Source: Streptosporangium minutum
Lineage (GTDB): Bacteria; Actinomycetota; Actinomycetes; Streptosporangiales; Streptosporangiaceae
Length of the DNA: 64,000 bases
Assembly: GCF_002149035.1 (NCBI RefSeq)
Contig: NZ_NGFP01000010.1
Coordinates: 1-64,000 of the forward strand
Direction of reading: 5' to 3'
In this document: in pieces, positions 59,978 to 64,000 of the stretch
Position numbering within the stretch: the stretch's first letter is position 1
Layout of the letters: each line of letters begins with the position of its first letter
Notes under the pieces: generated by a model
Database searches by the model: none
Seen by the model: only the letters and a program-made list of their open reading frames with translations
Told to the model about the DNA's origin: nothing
Program-made: the position numbers and the translations under genes

Positions 59978-60048
59978 CAAAACTCGCCGCCTCTTCCCGC
60001 GACCGGTGACCCCTTTCTAGGGTCTGCCGCCAACAGGAGGAGAGAGCT

Positions 60049-61311
60049 GTGAAGATCCTGAACTGGGCGGCGGCGGGTGTGGCCCTGCTGGCCCTCGCCG
60101 CGTGCGCCCCTGCCACCGCCCCGTCCGCGAGCGGCGGTGACGACAAGTCCGGGACCCTGCGGGTGTGGCTCTTCGACGAGCCCAACCGCGCCCCCAAGGA
60201 GAAGGTCGTCGCAGAGGCGATCAAGGAGTTCGGCGCCGCCAACGCGGACGTGAAGGTCGAGGTGACCTACATCCCGACGACGCCCGCCCGGCACGAGAAG
60301 TTCAAGGGCGCGTTCAACGACCCGGCGAGCGCCCCCGACGTCGCCGAGTACGGCAACACCGACCTCGCCGAGTACGCCGCCGCGGGGGGCTTCGCCGACC
60401 TGAGCGCCGACCTGGGGAGCTGGCCGGAGGGCAAGGACGTCGGCGCCGACCTGCTCAAGTCCGCGACCGTCGACGGCAAGGTCTACGGCCTGCCCTGGTT
60501 CATCGGCATCCGCGCGCTCTACTACCGCACCGACGTCTTCGAGGAGCTCGGCCTCAAGCCGCCCACGACGATCGAGAACCTCGCCTCGGCCGCCCGTGAG
60601 ATCCGCAAGAAGAAGCCCGAGCTGTACGGCGTCGCCGTCGGCGGCGAGTACACCTTCGGCGCGCTCCCGTTCGTCTGGGACGCCGGAGGCGACATCGAGA
60701 GCCTCGACAGCCCCGAGGCCCGCAAGGGCGTGCAGGCGTACACCGACCTGCTCAGCGACGACAACTGCCCGCCGCAGACCTGCGCGAGCCTCACCGGCGG
60801 CAAGACCGTCGAGCTGTTCGCCAGCGGCAAGGCGGCCATGGGCATCCTCGGCAACTTCAGCCGCTCCGCGGTCGACGCGGGCGCGGCGGCGGGCAAGTAC
60901 GCCGTGGTGCCGCTGCCGGGCGCCAAGGAGGGGGCGATCGCCCCGGCCTTCTCCGGCGGCAACAACCTCGGCGTCATGAAGAGCAGCAAGCACCGCTCGC
61001 TGGCCGTCAAGTTCCTGCAGCTGCTGGGCGGCAAGGCCTACCAGATCAAGATGTACGAGGCCATGGGCAACCTGCCCACGCTGACCTCGGCCCGTGACGA
61101 GCTCGCGGCCAAGGACTCCTTCCTCAAGCCGTTCCTCGACACCGTCGCGGCCGGCACCCGCTTCGTGCCGATCGACCCGGCCTGGGTGAAGATCGACAAC
61201 CAGAAGGTCATCCCGACCATGCTCCAGAAGATCGCCACCAAGCAGGCCACCCTCGACCAGGCCACCGACGAGGCAGCCGCGGCGGTGAAGGCCGCGTTCG
61301 GCCGGTCATGA
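60049..61311 (+). CDS. Sugar ABC transporter substrate-binding lipoprotein
   Basis: 420 residues. Lipoprotein signal with lipobox LLALAAC (Cys about 19), then a family 1 solute-binding fold: LRVWLFDEPNRAPKEKVVAE, VYGLPWFIGIRALYYRTDVF and GKAAMGILGNFSRSAVDAGA. Binds a carbohydrate outside the membrane and hands it to the two permeases that follow with 4-base overlaps. No ATPase is in this operon, so a shared MsiK-type ATPase is expected, as in related actinobacterial importers. GGAGGAG precedes the GTG start. Confidence 0.92.
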   Translation: MKILNWAAAGVALLALAACAPATAPSASGGDDKSGTLRVWLFDEPNRAPKEKVVAEAIKEFGAANADVKVEVTYIPTTPARHEKFKGAFNDPASAPDVAEYGNTDLAEYAAAGGFADLSADLGSWPEGKDVGADLLKSATVDGKVYGLPWFIGIRALYYRTDVFEELGLKPPTTIENLASAAREIRKKKPELYGVAVGGEYTFGALPFVWDAGGDIESLDSPEARKGVQAYTDLLSDDNCPPQTCASLTGGKTVELFASGKAAMGILGNFSRSAVDAGAAAGKYAVVPLPGAKEGAIAPAFSGGNNLGVMKSSKHRSLAVKFLQLLGGKAYQIKMYEAMGNLPTLTSARDELAAKDSFLKPFLDTVAAGTRFVPIDPAWVKIDNQKVIPTMLQKIATKQATLDQATDEAAAAVKAAFGRS

Positions 61312-62246
61312 CGGCGGTCACCACGGCGCCGGCGGACCCGGAGACCCGGGTCCGCCAGTCAACGCCACGTCCCAGGGGCAGGCTCCGGCCCTGGCTCTAC
61401 CTGCTGCCGTCCGCGGCGGTGCTGCTGCCGCTCTTCGGCTACCCGATCTACATGCTCGGCCTGCTGTCGGTGTTCGACTACCGGCAGGCACAGGTCAGCG
61501 GGGGCGAGCCGACGCGTTTCATCGGGTTCGACAACTACGCGACGCTCCTGGGCGACCAGCGCTTCTGGTCGGTGCTGGCGCAGACCGTGGTGTTCGCCGC
61601 CGTCCTGGTGATCGCGACGCTGGCGGTCGGCGCGGCGCTCGCCGTCGTGCTGACCAAGGCCGGCCGGGTGCCGCGCCTGCTGCTGTCGCTGGCGGCCATG
61701 GCCGCCTGGGCCGCGCCCGCGATGACCGGCTCGACGGTCTGGATGTTCCTCTTCGACGCCGACCTGGGCCTGGTCAACCAGCTCCTGGGCATCGAGGGCT
61801 ACAACTGGTTCTACGACAAGTGGGTCACGTTCGGCATCGTCGGCGCGACCGTGGTCTGGCACTCCTTCCCCTTCGTCATGGTCACGCTCTACGCCGGGAT
61901 ACAGGCCATCCCGAGCTCGGTGGTGGAGGCGGCCTCGCTCGACGGGGCCTCGGCCTGGCACAGCTTCTGGCGGGTCATCGTGCCGATGCTGCGGCCGCTG
62001 GTCACGATCGTGGTCATCCAGTCGATCATCTGGGACTTCAAGATCTTCACGCAGATCTACGTGATGACCAACGGCGGCGGCATCGCGGGACAGAACTCCG
62101 TGCTGAACGTCTACGCCTACCAGACCGCCTTCGGGTCCTCGGAGTACGGGCTCGGCTCGGCGATCGGTGTGATCATGACGCTGATCCTGCTCGTGGTCAC
62201 CCTGCTCTACATCCGCGCCCTCTACCGCAGCGGGGAGAAGCTGTGA
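61308..62246 (+). CDS. Sugar ABC transporter permease 1 (MalF-type)
   Basis: 312 residues, six membrane helices. The EAA loop SSVVEAASLDGASAWHSFWR, then VIVPMLRPL, is the contact for the ATPase. ATGA overlap with the binding-protein gene and GTGA overlap with the next permease. Confidence 0.93.
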   Translation: MTAVTTAPADPETRVRQSTPRPRGRLRPWLYLLPSAAVLLPLFGYPIYMLGLLSVFDYRQAQVSGGEPTRFIGFDNYATLLGDQRFWSVLAQTVVFAAVLVIATLAVGAALAVVLTKAGRVPRLLLSLAAMAAWAAPAMTGSTVWMFLFDADLGLVNQLLGIEGYNWFYDKWVTFGIVGATVVWHSFPFVMVTLYAGIQAIPSSVVEAASLDGASAWHSFWRVIVPMLRPLVTIVVIQSIIWDFKIFTQIYVMTNGGGIAGQNSVLNVYAYQTAFGSSEYGLGSAIGVIMTLILLVVTLLYIRALYRSGEKL

Positions 62247-63082
62247 GCAGATCCCGCCTGGCCGCCAACACCGTCGCGGTGGTCGCCGCGGTCGTCACGT
62301 TCTTCCCGATCTACTGGATGGTCCTGTCGGCGCTCAAGCCCGCGGGCGAGATCCAGTCGCTGGAGGTCCGCCCCTGGACCCTGGCCCCCACCTTCGAGCA
62401 CTTCCAACGCGTGCTCGGCGGCGAGAACTTCAGCAGATACCTCCTCAACAGCCTCGGCATCGCCCTGACGGTCGTCGTCCTGTCCGCGGTGGTGGCCTTC
62501 CTCGCCGCCGTGGCGGTCACCCGGTTCCACTTCCGGTTCCGCACGACCGTGCTGATCATGTTCCTGGTGGCGCAGATGGTGCCGGTGGAGGCGCTCACCA
62601 TCCCGCTGTTCTTCCTGATCCGCGACATCGGTACGGCGGTGCCGGGGGTGGGGCTCAACACGCTGGGCTCGCTCGTCCTGGTCCACCTGGCCTGCTCTCT
62701 GCCGTTCGCGGTCTGGATGATGCGGGGATTCGTGGCCGCGGTGCCCGAGGCCCTGGAGGAGGCCGCCATGATCGACGGCGCGAGCCGTTCCGTCATCCTG
62801 TGGCGGATCCTGTTCCCCCTCGTCGCGCCGGGCCTGATCGCGACCAGCGTGTTCTCCTTCATCGCCGCCTGGAACGACTTCATCTTCGCCAGGACCTTCA
62901 TCATCTCGGCCAAGGACAACCAGACCCTGCCCGCGGCCCTGCTGGTCTTCTTCAAACCCGACGAGAACGACTGGGGAGGAATCATGGCGGCCTCGACGCT
63001 GATGACCATTCCTGTGCTGATCTTCTTCGTGGCCGTCCAGCGCAGGCTGGTGGCAGGGCTCGGCGGGGCGGTGAAGGATTGA
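62243..63082 (+). CDS. Sugar ABC transporter permease 2 (MalG-type)
   Basis: 279 residues, six membrane helices. EAA loop EALEEAAMIDGASRSVILWR, then ILFPLVAPG. GTG 62243 overlaps the stop of permease 1. A longer open frame from 61820 is only the antisense-free extension within permease 1. Its stop overlaps the start of the hexosaminidase gene (TTGA). Confidence 0.92.
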   Translation: MSRSRLAANTVAVVAAVVTFFPIYWMVLSALKPAGEIQSLEVRPWTLAPTFEHFQRVLGGENFSRYLLNSLGIALTVVVLSAVVAFLAAVAVTRFHFRFRTTVLIMFLVAQMVPVEALTIPLFFLIRDIGTAVPGVGLNTLGSLVLVHLACSLPFAVWMMRGFVAAVPEALEEAAMIDGASRSVILWRILFPLVAPGLIATSVFSFIAAWNDFIFARTFIISAKDNQTLPAALLVFFKPDENDWGGIMAASTLMTIPVLIFFVAVQRRLVAGLGGAVKD

Positions 63083-64000
63083 CCCCCCAGGCCCAGACCT
63101 CGTACGGCCAGACCCCGTACGGCCAGACCCCGGACGGCCGGACCTCGTACGGCCTGATCCCGCTGCCTTCCTCGGTCCGGCCGGGCTCCGGCGAGTTCAC
63201 GCTGACCGCCGGGACCGCGCTCGACGCCCCGCCCGAGCTGTACGGCGTCGCCGCCTGGCTCCGCTCGGCGCTCGGCCCGGCCACCGGCTGCGCCCTCCTG
63301 CCGTCGGCGGCCGGGGCCCCGTCCGCCGCCGGTATCGACGGCGGGGACGGTGCCGGGGCGAACGCGGAGCATACGGCCGGGGGAGAGGGGCGCATCGTGC
63401 TGGCGCTCGGACCCGGTCTGGCGGCCGAGGAGTTCCGGCTCCGGATCACCCCCTCCGGCGTGCGGATCACCGGCGGTGACGCCGCGGGAGTGTTCTACGG
63501 GGCGCAGACCTTCCGCCTGCTGCTCCCGCCCGCAGCGCTGCGCCGTGCGCCCGTCGCGGGCGGCCCGCTGACCGTGCCCGCCACCGAGATCGAGGACCGG
63601 CCCCGGTACGGCTGGCGCGGATGCATGCTGGACGTCGCCCGGCACTTCATGCCCAAGGCGGACCTGCTGCGCTTCATCGACCTGCTCGCCCTGCACAGGC
63701 TGAACGTGCTCCACCTCCACCTCACCGACGACCAGGGCTGGCGGGTGGAGATCGCGAAGTATCCCCGGCTGACCTCGGTGGGGAGCTGGCGGTCGTCGAG
63801 CATGCTCGGCTCCCGCCAGCACGAGACCTTCCTGCCACGCCCGCACGGCGGCTTCTACACCGCCGACGACGTGCGGGAGATCGTCGCCTACGCGGCCGAG
63901 CGGTACGTGACCGTGGTGCCCGAGATCGACCTGCCCGGTCACACCCAGGCCGCGGTCGCCGCCTACCCCTGGCTCGCCCCGCAAGCGGCCGACGGCCCGA
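63079..64000 (+). CDS. Beta-N-acetylhexosaminidase (GH20), 3' partial
   Basis: At least 307 residues, cut by the window end. TTG 63079 overlaps the permease stop (TTGA), with GAAGGA just upstream. A 12-15-base repeat encodes the odd N-terminus (TSYGQTPYGQTPDGRTSYG). Then come a GH20b-type domain (about 30-180) and the GH20 barrel, with RYGWRGCMLDVARHFMPK, LNVLHLHLTDDQGWRVEI and VPEIDLPGHTQAAVAAYP. The catalytic D-E pair lies beyond the window. No signal peptide is seen, so it should act in the cytoplasm on imported chito-oligosaccharides. Confidence 0.9.
   Translation, partial: MTPQAQTSYGQTPYGQTPDGRTSYGLIPLPSSVRPGSGEFTLTAGTALDAPPELYGVAAWLRSALGPATGCALLPSAAGAPSAAGIDGGDGAGANAEHTAGGEGRIVLALGPGLAAEEFRLRITPSGVRITGGDAAGVFYGAQTFRLLLPPAALRRAPVAGGPLTVPATEIEDRPRYGWRGCMLDVARHFMPKADLLRFIDLLALHRLNVLHLHLTDDQGWRVEIAKYPRLTSVGSWRSSSMLGSRQHETFLPRPHGGFYTADDVREIVAYAAERYVTVVPEIDLPGHTQAAVAAYPWLAPQAADGP

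Noticed and set aside
62311-63984. 557-codon minus-strand frame over the permease and GH20 genes
   Set aside because: Permease 2 and GH20 are unmistakable on the plus strand, and the GH20 frame is open from TTG 63079 to the edge.

Overview
The window is about 70% GC with strong G/C bias at third codon positions. It contains several gene families typical of filamentous actinomycetes: CU044_5270-type partners of ECF sigma factors, Scr1-type HTH regulators with DUF397 proteins, a SARP regulator, DUF4407, MauE proteins and many TetR regulators. Together these point to a member of the Streptosporangiales (Streptosporangium/Nonomuraea-like). This is inferred from gene content; there is no rRNA to confirm it. 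No complete insertion sequence, prophage or CRISPR array was seen.

Layout. 0-8 kb: a 5'-truncated acyl-CoA dehydrogenase whose first 101 bases are a perfect fold-back copy of its own sequence, an ECF sigma factor with its partner, a multidrug MFS pump, a methyltransferase divergent from a CGNR zinc-finger regulator, a toxin-antitoxin-like pair, and relics of a VapC-like PIN toxin and a frameshifted WXG protein. 8-13 kb: a TetR regulator, then a NERD protein whose 3' end is repeated 1.5 kb downstream. A two-gene nucleotidyltransferase module lies between the two copies. Two small secreted proteins and an IS5-type transposase remnant follow. 13-16.6 kb: an F420/FMN luciferase-like oxidoreductase, an anti-sigma-type ATPase pair and an Scr1/DUF397 set. 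16.8-23.2 kb: a type I restriction-modification operon in the order R-S-M.

23-30 kb: a TetR/deazaflavin-oxidoreductase pair with three operator copies, an autoregulated ArsR-SulP operon, a MoxR-CoxE pair and tRNA-Lys(CUU). 30-37.8 kb: a five-gene divergent locus. One arm has a membrane GAP1-like protein, a TRAFAC-type GTPase and a third soluble protein. The other has a DUF4407 coiled-coil membrane protein and a Ser/Thr kinase with MgtE-N-like C-terminal repeats. This looks like a GTP-dependent signalling or conflict system. 38-47 kb: TetR/GNAT, a MauE + Tat-exported protein + 15-cysteine double-psi-barrel-like protein operon, a TetR fused to a zinc-ribbon-like domain, an ABC exporter of the MacB/FtsX type, and an ArsR/MFS pair.

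47-54 kb: an S26 signal peptidase, a large SARP regulator, a 63-residue peptide with six cysteines confined to its C-terminal half, a second MauE, a membrane-anchored thioredoxin-like protein and an ABC exporter. This reads as a dedicated system for making and exporting a disulfide-rich peptide. Heptamer direct repeats of SARP type stand just upstream of the peptide gene. 54-58 kb: a TetR with paired operators facing a TIGR00027-type methyltransferase, tandem repeats, a DUF4142 protein and a GNAT. 58-64 kb: a PfkB sugar kinase and an IclR regulator divergent from a binding-protein-dependent sugar importer. The importer is translationally coupled to a GH20 hexosaminidase cut by the window end, which suggests uptake of amino-sugar oligomers.
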